Notes under the pieces: generated by a model
The model's input: only the letters and a program-made list of their open reading frames with translations
What the model was told of the DNA's origin: nothing
The model's database searches: none
Program-made: the position numbers and the translations under genes
Assembly: GCA_032622095.1 (NCBI GenBank)
Contig: CP136069.1
Span: forward strand, 13,500,450 to 13,564,449
Reading direction: 5' to 3'
Source: Siphonodentalium dalli
Taxonomy: Eukaryota; Mollusca; Scaphopoda; Gadilida; Siphonodentaliidae
DNA length: 64,000 nucleotides
Shown: positions 34,596-47,387 of the stretch, in pieces
How the letters are laid out: every line of letters begins with the position of its first letter
Position numbering within the stretch: position 1 is the stretch's first letter

Positions 34596-35306
34596 GTCAT
34601 GTGCCCACTGGGATGTAGGCTACGTTGATTATGACTTGTATATTTATGGCGATAATGTGTTACTGGTATGTCTATCGACATCTTTGTCATTAATATATTA
34701 ATTAATCTATTAATATATAATTATATTAATTAATATATCAAAACTTCAATTTCTAATGCAATATTATGTATTACCCGATATTACCGGATTCCATGGTTTT
34801 CTTATATGAATTATATAGCCCAGGGTAACTATATGCTTTCGTATACGGTAGTTATGCATGTACCAATCATATCATAAGTGAGCAGATCCATGTGAGATCG
34901 ATGTGAGTTAATATAGACCAGTTCTAGTCCTGCTACCTGCGTGTCTATATGTTCATACTCGGTAGTAATTAATTCACATTTAAATGCACATACCAATAAT
35001 ATGTAAGGTATGTTCCACGGGATCTCGGCAGTAACTTATAAGTGATTAGTTTCACAATAAAATATTAGTTTTCAACCAATACCCCAAAACTTATAGGTGC
35101 GCGAATTCAAATCCGGTTGTAATATTTCATCAAGGTGCGCGAATTCAAAACTGCGCGAAAATTAGTACCGCGCGAATTCTAATACACTTAATTTGGTATA
35201 TGCCAGCAAAACACAGGTCAAGCTTGAACTTTGGTTCGGCCAAACCATTTTGAATTGGCAGAGTCTATGGGATTGTTCTGAAAATAGCTATTGACAAGAA
35301 GGTTTA
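34596..35306. other. Non-coding stretch, AT-rich
   Basis: A palindromic TTAATATATTAATTAAT tract lies at 34690-34740. GTGCGCGAATTC words at 35097-35180 resemble, in inverted form, the end of the window (63880-63950). Confidence 0.5.
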
Positions 35307-35818
35307 GCATCTGCCGATATGATCGGCCTCTTGTTTCATCAAGTTTTTAATGACATTCTAATGCCATTATTAAGTGTTCGCCCATTTTCTTAGTTTAAGA
35401 TCCTTAAACGCAGGTTTTTTGGTTAAAAAAAAGTTAATGCTCCTAAAACCAAATGTTTTAGGAGCATTAACTTTTAAGCATCTGCCGATATGATCGGCCT
35501 CTTGTTTCATCAAGTTTTTAATGACATTCTAATGCCATTATTAAGTGTTCGCCCATTTTCTTAGTTTAAGATCCTTAAACGCAGGTTTTTTGGTTAAAAA
35601 AAAGTTAATGCTCCTAAAACCAAATGTTTTAGGAGCATTAACTTTTAAGCATCTGCCGATATCATCGGCCTCTTGTTTCATCAAGTTTTTAATGACAATC
35701 TAATGCCATTATTAAGTGTTCGCCCATTTTCTTAGTTTAAGATCCTTAAACGCAGGTTTTTTGGTTAAAAAAAAGTTAATGCTTCTAAAACCAAATGTTT
35801 TAGGAGCATTAACTTTTA
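35307..35818 (+). repeat. 171-bp triplicate, each with a 19-bp perfect hairpin
   Basis: Three nearly identical units start GCATCTGCCGATAT at 35307, 35478 and 35649. Each contains AAGTTAATGCTCCTAAAAC, a CAAAT loop and the exact complement GTTTTAGGAGCATTAACTT, making a strong stem. Only a handful of substitutions separate the copies. Confidence 0.95.
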
Positions 35819-37059
35819 AGGTAGTTAATGTCTTTAAAAAACCTCGCGACTGGCTCTTTAAGGGACTTATTTAAAAAACCTTTAAATTATTTTAAGACCA
35901 TTAATAGTGTGCTCCTTTAATGTTGAAACTACTTTAATGTTCTTAATAAGTAATAATAACCATCCCAAATTAATGTCGTTAACAATGTCCACAGCCCATG
36001 GTTTTTGAACACTTTTAATGGGGTATGAAAGGGGTCTTTATTAATGCTTTTTTTTAATGAGTTTTTGATGATATTTTAAGGGAAATGTTAATTAAAATGT
36101 TTAATGGTTATTTAAGGGGGTGTTAATGAATGTGTATGCAGTAGTGATATAGTGTGATCGGGTGTCTGGTCTGTCGGGCTCTCTCGGGTTCTTTTATTCA
36201 ATATCGGTAATTTAAGGGTTAATAAACCCGCCGGTGGATGACACAAGTCAATTTTCACAACATATGCTTTTTATGTATCCTACTACCATAAGGCATCATT
36301 ACGCCCTCCGGGTGTATACTAATTAATGTAGAAATTGTTGATACCTATGGGCGCTGGGGATTTTATTTATAGATATGGGGTTTTTTGTTTTGGGACGCAT
36401 TAAAAGTTGCAGTGCGACCCTGAGACCGGTTGTTTTGGGACGCATTGAAAGTTGTAGTGCGACACTGAGTCCGGTAAAAGTTTGTAGTTGTTTCAGTGGT
36501 TGTTTCTTAATTGTTATTCGGTTGCCAAAGCGATTAATTCTAACGGGAATTCGCGCGTTACCCAATTGCGCGCTGAGCGTTATGTGTTTCTATTGATCTT
36601 TAACCTGCTTTGTTGCATTGTTATTTGAACATATTTCGTTTATTTTCGCGTGACATAACTCGGAATGCTGTCTACTATTATACTGCACGAGGATTTGACG
36701 ATTGTATAAGGACTTTAATTCGAACATGAATCCGATGTATTTGTTTATATCCGCGTTTAACATGTTATTTAATATCGTTTTGAGAACTTTTTCATTTAGT
36801 TATAAACGACAAATATCGGCATGCTATATTCTAAATGAATTGAGATGGTTACTCCTTCGTGTTGTTTGTAAATATTGACTTTTCAGTTGTTGTATACATG
36901 CGGAATATATTGGAGCTATGAATAGAGATGTTATTAAGAAAAGTTCCAACACTAACCCTTCACATTGGTTGTATAATATACAATGTGGCCTAATTCTAAA
37001 CAGTTTTATTTATGTTTACCGATGATATATCAGAATGCTATATGAATTGAAGAATGTTA
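35819..37059. other. Non-coding, TTTAATG-rich segment then unique sequence
   Basis: 35820-36130 is rich in TTTAATG/TTTAAGG words and looks like degenerate simple sequence. At 36385-36475 a ~44-bp unit with TTTTGGGACGCATTRAAAG is duplicated. No gene is seen. Confidence 0.5.
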
Positions 37060-38205
37060 AGAAATTACCCCCCCCCCCATCCTGGGACCATGTTTTCATC
37101 GATAATCATGGGGGGGGGCATATTATAATTAGTCCTCATTGGACCATATTTAAATTGACCCTCGTGGGACTATATTATATCTCTCACACAAAAGGCACCA
37201 ATTTGGCGCATTTAAACAACACGATTAGAATATTTATCAATCAGGTGGAAATCGGCGCCAAACATATTGTTTATCAATGTTTCTGTCCCTCTCACCCTCT
37301 ATAGGCACCCCTGACTCGAATGGCCCCACTTTTGACATCTTTAAACCACCCAAGTAGACTCCTGATATCATGGAGATTATTATTTGTAAGTTTGGTACTA
37401 ATCCGCGACTAAACAATTTTCTATCAAATTTAGTGATCACCCCACACCACCCCATCTCTTACAAAAAGCAGCACCAATATGATGTCTTTAAAATCGATTA
37501 GGTTCCTCGTATCATGGATACCAACGTGTATCAATTTGGTGGAAATTGGCGCTAAAAATATTGTGATCAATTTTGGTGCCCCTCTCCCATTCAGTGCACC
37601 CCTGACTCGAATGACGCCACTTTTGACAGCTTTAGCCACGCCATTAGACACCTCATACCATGGGGATGAATTTGTATAAGTTCGTGGCAATCGGCGACTA
37701 AACCAATCTTATCAGATTTAGTACCAACACACCGCCACCCCCCCCCCCCCAAATCTATCACCCAAACGACACCAATTTGGCTTCTTTAAATCACACAATA
37801 CGATTCATTGCATCATGGAGAAGATCTAAGAAGAATGTGCATAAATTTTGTGGAATTGGGCGCTAACATTATTTTGATCAATTTTGGTGCCCCTCTCCCC
37901 TTCCGGGCATCCCTGACGCGAACCGCGCGAATTTTGACATATTTAAGCCACACCATTAGATTCCTCATATTATGGGGATAATTATATATATAAGTTTGGT
38001 GGCAATCAGCGACAATTTTTTTCTGCCCCCCCCCCTTTCTGCCCATGACAACAACGGCGTCACTTTAGAAAATTCTAACCCTCGCCATTATCTTTCTCGT
38101 AAAATGTTACCCCTATTAGACCCCTTTTGTGTCATCTAGGTGGTCCCCTGTAAATGTCTATAGAACACAGTCAGACAGACAGACATTCGCAAATGCAGAT
38201 ATAGA
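37060..38205 (-). repeat. ~142-bp tandem repeat block, inverted, Helitron-like copy 3
   Basis: Reverse complement of the family at 3.9-6.2 and 22.8-24.6 kb. The 5' leader (GACATTTACAGGGG, CTGTCTGACTG, ending at TC 38205-38204) lies on the right. Its other end fades near 37060 beside a C/G homopolymer-rich stretch, without a CTAG 3' terminus, so the copy is truncated. Confidence 0.75.
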
Positions 38206-38419
38206 TTTGTTTGGTATCAATATTCAATATATAGTTCCATGTACCGGAAGCAAATGACAAGCCTCTTAGTCCGAGAGCCTGCTGGGTTCTATTTGCACAA
38301 TTGCGTACGAAAGGTTTGTTGCCACAGGTTTGTTCCACCCCAGGAACGTTCAAAGAAATCCGATTTCTTAAGTTCCGCATTCCTGGCGTTTTGGGACCAG
38401 AGACCCCACACAAACCCAA

Positions 38420-38730
38420 AAAAATTACTTCTATTTGCACATTTGAGTACAAAGCTGATTTTTTATATTAGTAGTGCTCCAGTAATCGCTGACCAATAAT
38501 ACACAATTTCTGAAACGAAGTTTCCTGGCGTTTTCATTTCGGAAGGGTTTTTTTTATGGTACCCATAAAACCCCATAAATCACTTCTATTTGCATTTTTT
38601 AATACAAAGTTGATTTTTACATTGATAGTGCTCCAGCAATAAATGATCAATAATACACAATTTCTGAAACAAAATTCCCTGGCGTTTTCATTTCAGAGGG
38701 GGGTTTCTGATAGTACCCCAAAACCCCAAT
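38420..38730 (-). repeat. ~150-bp tandem units, left arm copy
   Basis: CTTCTATTTGCA at 38428 and 38583 starts two units with AAAGCTGATTTTT, GTGCTCCAG and CCTGGCGTTTTCATTTC. They match the inverted array at 42.3-43.0 kb. Confidence 0.8.
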
Positions 38731-38929
38731 ACGATAACAGTAAGTCATAACCGAAGTTTTCAAAAATGACGACGGAAATGGCAAACGGAAGTCAACAATT
38801 GAAGTGCTTTTTTTAATTTCTAACTTTTTAACTTTTTAAACTAAATCTTCAAATATCGAATAAATATAAAGCCAATAAGTAGTGATATATATATATGCCA
38901 TCATACAAGTTTCCAAAGCCACCAACTTG

Positions 38930-39640
38930 TTTCAGAATGCATCAAATGAGTGTCCCAAACCACACAACGAGTGTACCAAACAATATACTGAGCCACCTAC
39001 ATAGTATCTAAAAGCAATATATGAGTATCCCAAGCCATACGTCTGGTGTCCCAAATTCAAATATTGTCCCGAGTAAAGCATAATAAATAACCAACGAGTT
39101 TCCCAAATCACCCTGTAGTGCCCAAAACCATATGAAACTGGTTCCCAACCCACATAGATGGTCCCCCGAGTCATGTACATGGTGTCCATGCCTACACAAT
39201 GAGAAATACAGGCCATTTAAATTACCCCGATCAGTGATGCAACCCTGCAACGATTGTTCCAAGCCACAGTGCACGGTATAGTGCCCCGAACAATGCAACT
39301 GGTGTTCCTAACCACATAGGTCCAAACCACCAAAAGTCGTCTCAATCAATTAAATGGCCCAATCATTGGACAAATCGACAAGTGTCTCATTCAACCATGC
39401 GTGTGTCCCATATATTCAAGTCGAGTGTCCAAAACAACCCAACTGGTGTCTCAAACCATGCAATGGGTGTCACAAACCACCCAGCGAGTGACCCAAACCA
39501 TAAAACTAGTATCAAAAACCAGCCATTGAGTTCCCAATCCATCTAAATGGTGTCACAAACCATCTACGAACTTGCATCTCAATACATCCAAACAAGTGTA
39601 CAAAACCCTCCTTCGAGTATTCAACCATTTCATGATGGGT
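38930..39640 (+). repeat. ~35-bp degenerate minisatellite
   Basis: The CCCAAACCA..CAACGAGTGT type unit is repeated across ~700 bp with strong divergence. Confidence 0.75.
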
Positions 39641-39849
39641 GATGTGCTGATACAGCATTAATGATCCTGTGCCATGCATTCTCCCATACATGCGAGTCGC
39701 CTAAAGGGAGTCTTGCATATGTTATGAGAATTATGTGGCTTACATGGCCAAGGTAAGTAATGTTAGGCCAATGTATGTTCTTATATATGCGATGCGCCCT
39801 ATGGCACAGGATTTTCGCAAAAATTCAAGAAGCTACGATCAAGGGTTAA

Positions 39850-40520
39850 GACCATCAAATGAGTGTTCCAAACCATCCATTGGGTTTACAGTCCAAACCA
39901 AGAGACACTCGCTGGGTTGTTCGAGATATCCGATGGATGATTTTGTATAATAGTTGTGACAATCATTCGATGGTGTAGAACATTCTGCATGGGGTGGTTT
40001 TAGACACCAGGCGTTTTTTAGGCATCCTTGGTTCTGGTGGTTTGAGGTAATCGTCTTGTTGCATGGGACGGACATTGTATGGGTATGAACACTCATTGAT
40101 TGGTTTTATTGGACACACATGAGATGGTGTGGGGTTCTCAACTGATGGTTTGAGATGCTCGTTGTGAGGTTTGGGACACCAAGTGCATGATTTGGGACAT
40201 TATCTGGATGATTTATGGAGTCAATCGTTGGATGGTTTGGATTACGCATTAGGGTGTGTTTGGACACCATCTCGATTGTTTGCGACACTAGTTGAGTCGA
40301 TTGGGATGCGTATTGGTGGTTCGGGACACTGGTTGGCAATTGGGGTGCCCGTTCTATGGACTGTGTTGGTTTGGTATACTATATTAATTAAGATGGTGAT
40401 TTGAGACCCCCGATGCGTGGACTTAAGCTCCTTAGGTGACACTTGTTAAGTGGTTTTGGACACTCATTGGATATATTTGGATACAAATTTGGTGGCGTTT
40501 GACACTCAACTCATGGCATA
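39850..40520 (-). repeat. ~35-bp degenerate minisatellite, inverted
   Basis: TGGTTTGGGACACTCGTTG-type units form the reverse complement of the array at 38.93-39.64 kb. A short stretch at 39845-39910 is in the plus orientation. Confidence 0.7.
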
Positions 40521-41164
40521 TAGGATTATTGGCTATAAATTATATGAGAAGATTTAGTTACAATATAAATTAATGAAAATATAATATTTTTTCCGATGCC
40601 ATGGAAACAGTCTGGTGACCTTTAGCCAAACTTGCCTACTTTTACTGCTGCCGGTCGCCATTTTGTCCCTATTTCGGATATTGACGCCATCGTTTCTGCT
40701 AAAATGGGCATTAATGGTTTATATCTGCCATCGTATTGGTATTCATTATTCAGTACACTGGTGAGTTCAATGCCCCTCTGGGAATTACAATAATAATAGA
40801 TTTTTCTTCAATAATGTGTTTTAAATCTATATTAATTTGATGGACACTGAATGGCCAAATCCTCGTGATATGGCTCATTATTATCAGATATCGATTTAGC
40901 ATGGTATATATTTTTTTCTAAACAAAAATGGAATTATCTGGTCAAATGTAGCGAAATTTGCACAATTTTACCACTTCCGGACACCATTTGGTCCACTATT
41001 TTGGACTTTGTAATGACAACAATAATGATTTTTAATAACTCCACAAGGAACGAAATATATAATAATAAAGCTATACACGTAAATAGGACCTTTTTTAAAA
41101 TTCCCCCCAACCGGATTTTGAAAATGTTGTTCCCCCGATTCTGCACGAAAAAAATACAAAAACA
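40521..41164. other. Non-coding stretch, no gene seen
   Basis: Contains two TTTGGTCC/TTTTGTCC-ACTTCCGG-like patches (40640-40690, 40965-41005) but no definable repeat or gene. Confidence 0.4.
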
Positions 41165-41940
41165 TTGCATATTGTAGATTTTCCATTGTTTCTCGCTTAT
41201 ATGCGAATATGAAATGCTAGGTGTCACTGCACAATTGATTCTGGCGAAGAATCATACAGATCTTAGCTAAAGGGCTTCTCCAGAAAGTAGGACTCAGAAA
41301 GTATAGACGACGAAAGTTTATCTGTAAAATCAATTAGAAAACTGGTCACGGAGAGTTGCTCGCCCACGTTTGAAAACTCCCATGACGTTGGATATCAACT
41401 CATGAATAACTCTTGAGTTGGCGCCGAGAGCAGAATGATTTTGTTTAGCCGGGTTCTGACACCAGCAATCAATTCTGCCCGTGTTTATACTTGACATAAA
41501 TCTGTCATCGTCCTCGCTTCAAATGTCTGTATAGTTCTGCAGCTTTCGAAGAAATTCCCAACGCGGTCATACTTTACATTGTCTTTTCCCATTGTGCAGG
41601 ATTGTGTCCCTGATAGGGATACATCATTCTATCCGATGGTATGAGGCGGTGTTTTAGGTATCATGTTGGACATGGAGCAACAACATACTTTCGAATAAAT
41701 ATCGAATCATAAATGGGAATGTCCCACATGAAAGAGTTCATAGAACACGGGCTTCACATAATACATGAGTGTGCAGCTTATAATAAATACCTAACAAAGT
41801 CACGTTTAATTAAAAGCAATATTGCATTGTTTTATCGCTTTTATATGAGAATATGAAATGCTAGGTGTTACTACGCCATTGATTCTGACCAAGAATCATA
41901 CAGATCTAGCTTAGCTACAGGGCTTCTACAACGAAATTCC
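41165..41940 (+). repeat. Pair of ~115-bp direct repeats, ~540 bp apart
   Basis: GAATATGAAATGCTAGGTGT followed by GAATCATACAGATCT and AGGGCTTCT occurs at about 41204 and 41848. The sequence between is unique. Confidence 0.8.
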
Positions 41941-42309
41941 GACAAACTTGCCAAGTAAATTTGACAGCGTATGAACGTACGGAGTCCATAACATTTTATT
42001 ATCTTATAATTTTTTACACCATTTTTAATGAATTCGCCGGGTGATTTCGTTTTGTTTTACCATTTGGTCTGTGAACAGTGATGATAGTGGAGATAGTATT
42101 AAGAAAAAATATCTGTGCGCACGGCAGTGCAAATAAAACTATTTTTTCGGGTTTTTTGTTGGGTACTTAATTCTAACCAACCATCTCCTTAACACATATC
42201 CCCAGACCAAAAATTACCCACCCCAATAATACTTACTCCTATATGATTAACTATTATTGGGGTAGGGTAAATTATTTTCGGGTGACCTGTGCTTTTTAAA
42301 TGAAAACTC

Positions 42310-42990
42310 ACGGAATTTCGTTTCTTAAACGATGTTTTATGATCAGCGATAACTGGATAACTATTGAGGAAAATATCAGCTTTTTGTGCAAATAAAAGTA
42401 AATTTTCGAGGTTTTGGGGGACTTTAAATTCTGAAATGAAAACGCCGAGGAATTTTGGTTCAGAAATTGTGTATTATTTATCAGTGATGACTAGAGTACT
42501 ATTAATATGGAAATCAACTTTGTACTCGAAAGTGCAAATAGAAGTAATTTTTGGGGGTTTTGGGGGTACTATCAGAAACCCCCCTCTGAAATGAAAACAC
42601 CAGGAAATTTTGTTTCAGATATTTTGTGTATTATTGATCAGTGATTGCTGGAGCACTATAATGTAAAAATCAGCTTTGTATTAAAAAATGCAAATAGAAG
42701 TGATTTATGGGGTTTTATGGGTACCATCGAAAAAACCCTACCGAAAAGAAAACGCCAGGAAATTTCGTTTCAGAAACTGTGTATGGTTGATCAGTAATTG
42801 CTGGAGCACTATTAATACAAAAATCAGCTTTATACTCAAAAGTGCAAATATAAGTAATTGTTGTGGTTTTTGTGGGATCGCTGGTCCATAAACGCCAGGA
42901 ATGCGGAACTTAAGATATCCGATTTCTTTGAACGTTCCTGGGGTGTAACAAATCTGGGACATCAAACCTATCGTACGCGATTGTGTAAAT
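42310..42990 (+). repeat. ~150-bp tandem units, right arm copy
   Basis: GTGCAAATARAAGTAATTTT type starts at 42387, 42532, 42688 and 42842. Each is followed by GAAAACGCCAGGAAATTT and GCTGGAGCACTA. Diverged four-copy array, inverted relative to 38.4-38.7 kb. Confidence 0.85.
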
Positions 42991-42997
42991 AGAACCC

Positions 42998-43560
42998 AGC
43001 AGGCTCCCTGATTATCTGCTTTGGACAAAGAACTTCTCTCGCTCTGCTTCTCTTTGTGATGTCATATGAGATGTAATGTAGTATAAGTGTTTGTTTTATG
43101 GTTTATGGCAATTATGCCAAAGGGGATGTCAGGAATGATAACTTATTGGCAAGGTCCGCAAGCACCACACCGACACACCGAGCAGGCAGATAAAAACCCG
43201 CGTGATGCATCGACTGGTAACCGGAAGGCGTGAACCCACGGCTATCTAAAAGTCAACAGTTAGGATAGTAGAACGGTTGATTATTCATCGGTTATGTGAA
43301 GTTTTAATTATGCGATAATAGTATAAGGCATATACATGTATATATTGAGTATACAGAGAAGTTACACACCCATAGTTACACAAATATAGATAAAGGTCAT
43401 CGTAGCATGCATTGGATGAGTATATATACCTGTAGTTCCCGATAATTATAGTTAAAGGTCATCGTAGTGTGCATTGGATGAGAATATATACATGTAGCTC
43501 CCGATAAATATAGTTAAAGGTCATCGTAGTATATTAGATATGGATATTGTTTACAAATTC
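42998..43560 (+). repeat. A-B block plus 62-bp tandem repeat
   Basis: Segment A (CAGCAGGCTCCCTGATTATC to TATAAGTG, 43000-43090) is followed by segment B (TTTATGGTTTATGGCAATTA to ATACCTGTAGTTCCC, 43095-43440). B runs into three 62-bp units with AAAGGTCATCGTAG at 43393, 43454 and 43516. The same two segments occur in order B-A at 46275-46727. Confidence 0.9.
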
Positions 43561-44425
43561 CCAAATATATGTTTATGACGTATATTACCACATTTCCATC
43601 CATAGTTATGATGCATAGCAACCCTCCCCATTTATGTATGATGTATACGACGCACATCTTACAGTTATAATGTATATCACTCCTTTCCCATTTCATAGTT
43701 AAGTTCTATGCCAACATGTTAACGTGTATGTCAGATATGATAATTTGGGCAAACTATATATAGTTGAAGGTTATCGTCTCTTATTGGACGAGCAGTTACT
43801 CATAATATCGTTAAGGGTTATCGTTGCCCATAGGATGAAAATTGTTAGTAAATTCATAAATATATGGATAGAGTTAAATGGTTTCCATAGATGCATACAT
43901 ACAGCAACAGTTTATCGCTGTCAGATATTATATATTTTGATTTTATAAACCTTATTATAAATGGCACACCTTTTCTGGTGGTATGTTTATGTATATGTTT
44001 ATTGTTATGCAGTGTTTGACTATCAGTATATCCTGATGGTTTTGGAGGAAAAATAATTAACCAATTTTGGAAAATGTTTACTAAGACCATGTCCAAAAGA
44101 TAGCATTTAAAAAGTTGGGATCGAAAAAACTATACCAGCAAAGAGTTCTCAAGAGCATAACTCTGGTATAACAGACATCAAATACAGCCTGTTTGTGTGA
44201 TAGGTTTCGGCCCTTAATGCTCGACCTAATTGGTCACCAGAGAGGGGCCGTATAGAACAAATTACCATTCTATACCTCCAGCTGGAAAAATGTGGCCAAA
44301 TTTCCCTCTCCATCAGAATACATGACGTCAAACTAGATAAAAAATCCGCGCGAACGAGAGTCTCTCATACCGGTAAACACGAGTCCGTTAATTGTTTAGA
44401 TTTTACACGATATATTAACACGAGA
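43561..44425. other. Non-coding stretch, no gene seen
   Basis: Further weak AGTTAAAGGTTATCGT words near 43760 and 43810 suggest a decaying continuation of the 62-bp repeat. Nothing else is recognised. Confidence 0.4.
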
Positions 44426-44429
44426 TTCG

Positions 44430-45830
44430 TGTGATGAACGAGGCGCGTTCACGTGGTTGTAGGGAAATCATACATGGGGGAGTTGTGTTTATATTTTATA
44501 ACAAATCAATTTCATGCGATAATGTACGCTATAACTGAAAAGCTATGTTACCTTTTTATAAGAATATAGGTCAGAGTCCTCATATGTGGTCCCTCACGTA
44601 ATATATGATTGTCCGTGCGGCATATATGCCTGATTTTAGAAAACACTACATATGTCATGGTACTGAATACAAATGTGTAGTCTACCCCAAGATGGCTGTC
44701 ACAGCTCTGAAGTACCAGACGTTACAGAAACACGTCACAACCACGCGCTCCGGTATGACGTACTTACCAGTGACGTCACAAGTCAGGTGCGTGCAAAAAT
44801 TATTTAAAGGGATATATATCGGATGCGTTTTATTTACAAACTAAGCTGTAGATTTCAGAACATGTAACCAACTGTACTGTTGGTGTGTGCATAATATATA
44901 TTAATTCCAAGATAGATTATGGTGAATGGTTCCGAGCTGCGAGCATTACATTAAGTTGGTGTGAGCTCTTTTGAAGAGCGTAGTTGCATGAGCATGTACT
45001 AGTACTAGTAAGTGGCTAATAACCATACCTTTGAAGAGTATTCATACTATTGTAAAAAAATATCGTAAATGGGTATCTAAAATGGACGTGTCCATCGCGA
45101 AATTAATGATTATAACAACGAGGCGCGTTCACGTGGTGTTAGCGAAATCCTAAGGTGGAGTTGCGTTTATATTATTATAAAAATTCAATATCATGCATCA
45201 ATATATGCTATCCCCTAAAAGTCACGGAAACAAATTCGTTTTATATAACCAACTGTAATGTTGGGGTGTGGATATTATATCTTAATTCCAAGATAGATTA
45301 TGTTGAATGGTTCTGAGCTGGGCCATACCATTAAGTTAGCGTGAGCTCTGTTAAAGAGCGTTGTTGTTTGAATGTGTAAGTGACTCAACATAAAATTTTA
45401 TAAATTATCGTAAATGGGTATCAAAAATGGACATGACTACCGCGAAATTAGTGATTATAACAAAGAGGCGCGTTCGCGTGGTGGTAGGAAAATCCTAAGG
45501 GGTGTGATTATATCATTATAAAAATTTAATTTCATCGCCAATGTGTTCTATAACCTAAAAGCTACGGAAACAAATTCGTGCTATATGACCACCTGTACTG
45601 CTGGGATGTGGATGCTACATATTAATTCCAAGATTGATTATGGTGAATGCTTCCGAGCTGCGGCCATTATTTAGGTTAGTATGGGCTCTTATAAAGAGCG
45701 TTGTTACTTGAGCATATACGTGATTAAAACCATATCATTAAAGAGTATTCATAAAATTGTAAAATATTGTAAACAGGTATCAAAATGGACGTGATCATTC
45801 CGAAATTAATGATTATAACATACCGCTATT
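44430..45830 (+). repeat. ~345-bp tandem repeat, three to four copies
   Basis: GAGGCGCGTTCACGTGGT recurs at about 44441, 45121 and 45466. TTAATTCCAAGATAGATTAT recurs at about 44902, 45282 and 45625. The copy spacing is ~345 bp, with extra sequence between the first two. The left boundary of the giant palindrome (45735) falls inside the last copy. Confidence 0.8.
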
Positions 45831-46274
45831 ACCATTTATAATTGTTATATATGCTAGGAATCAAATTACCTAATATAACCAACTATACTGTTGGAAGTAA
45901 TGTTAGTCTATGTGTCAATTAGCAAAAGTGTAATAATAATGAACTCAGTGCCACCATCTGTGATATATGTAGGTATACATGTATATATACATATTTAACA
46001 CGTGCAATCAATAAGTTTTGTAACTAGTTTTGTAACTAGTAATTTTTTGCAACCATGTACATGCCATCGGTACCTGTATCGCACTAATGCCAATATGGCC
46101 GATCTGAAGTACATAACGTCATGAAGATCAACAAATGAACGGGTACTTAAAATAAGAACGAGTCTGTCTATTAACTAAAGGTATAATAAACTGAATATAA
46201 CAAGAGTGTGAAATTAAGTCGTCAAACGTTTAAAAACGAATGTTGCGTGTTGCCAAAAGCCTCACCGACGGATA

Positions 46275-46727
46275 GTATATGTTTTATGGTTTATGGCAAT
46301 TATGCCAAAGGGGATGTCAGGAATGATAACTTATTGGCAAGGTCCGCAAGCACCACACCGACACACCGAGCAGGCAGATAAAAACCCGCGTGATGCATCG
46401 ACTGGTAACCGGAAGGCGTGAACCCACGGCTATCTAAAAGTCAACAAAAACAGTTAGGATAGTAGAACGGTTGATTATTCATCGGTTATGTGAAGTTTTA
46501 ATTATGCGATAATAGTATAAGGCATATACATGTATATATTGAGTATACAGAGAAGTTACACACCCATAGTTACACAAATATAGATAAAGGTCATCGTAGC
46601 ATGCATTGGATGAGTATATATACCTGTAGTTCCCAGCAGGCTCACTGATTATCTGCTTTGGACAAAGAACTTCTCTCGCTCTGCTTCTCTTTGTAATGTC
46701 ATATGAGATGTAATGTAGTATAAGTGC
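46275..46727 (+). repeat. B-A block (permuted copy of 43.0-43.44 kb)
   Basis: Segment B (46275-46635) is followed directly by segment A (46636-46727), joined at TTCCCAGCAGG. Relative to 43.0-43.44 kb the order is swapped, and an extra AAAAC lies near 46445. The mirror copy is at about 62607-63060. Confidence 0.9.
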
Positions 46728-47187
46728 AAACTGCTCCAGTGCTCGTTGTTACCCACAAATATCCCACGAATTAGTGTTCAATCAAAATACAGATCGTGTA
46801 TGATTAGATAGACGAATGGGCCTTATTTTTCTTCTCCCTTTTTACAATATCATGTTCCAAAATGCGGCGTGTCTTCTTTTTCGCCTCGATATACTGACAG
46901 AGGGAAGAATATATCCTCACCATCTGAATATTCTATGGTAGAAGGAAGGGGTAACTCGTGTATTCCCCTTTATTTTACAAATCAAATTAATAACGCTCTT
47001 GTAACGCATCCGTAAAATGGACGGAGAAACGGACATATGTGAAAGGTAGAAACGCATTGCGTAAAACGCATCTGTAAAGTCCGTGAAAGGAGCTTTAGGC
47101 ATATGTAAGTGATAATAAACGCAAAAGAATTATGTTTCAATCACCGCTATATAATTGTTAATTTTTAAAATGTCAATAACTTGCCAA

Positions 47188-47335
47188 ACATTTTATCCAC
47201 ATTCTCAATTCGCATTGCCAGAATGTATTATTAACACTTTATCCACATCCTCAGTTCGCATTGTCAGAATGTATTATTAACACTTTATCCACATCCTCAG
47301 TTCGCATTGTCAGAATGTATTATTAACACTTTCAT
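47188..47335 (+). repeat. 46-bp tandem repeat, three copies
   Basis: TTTATCCACATCCTCAGTTC...TATTATTAACA starts at about 47190, 47237 and 47283. The mirror is at 61999-62146. Confidence 0.9.
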
Positions 47336-47387
47336 AACTGGAGATTCCTGATTTGTTTGCGAAAAACCTATGCCAATGCATTCTCTA

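Larger units (their letters stand above)
38270..43013. repeat. Foldback-like mirrored block
   Basis: The left arm (38270-38720) begins with GCCTGCTGGGTTCTATTTG and the right arm (42310-43013) ends with the reverse complement ATAGAACCCAGCAGGC. Both contain CCCAGGAACGTTCAAAGAAA or its complement and ~150-bp units. Inside, two minisatellite arrays also face each other. The spacer is ~3.6 kb. It resembles a foldback element, but no target duplication is defined. Confidence 0.6.
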
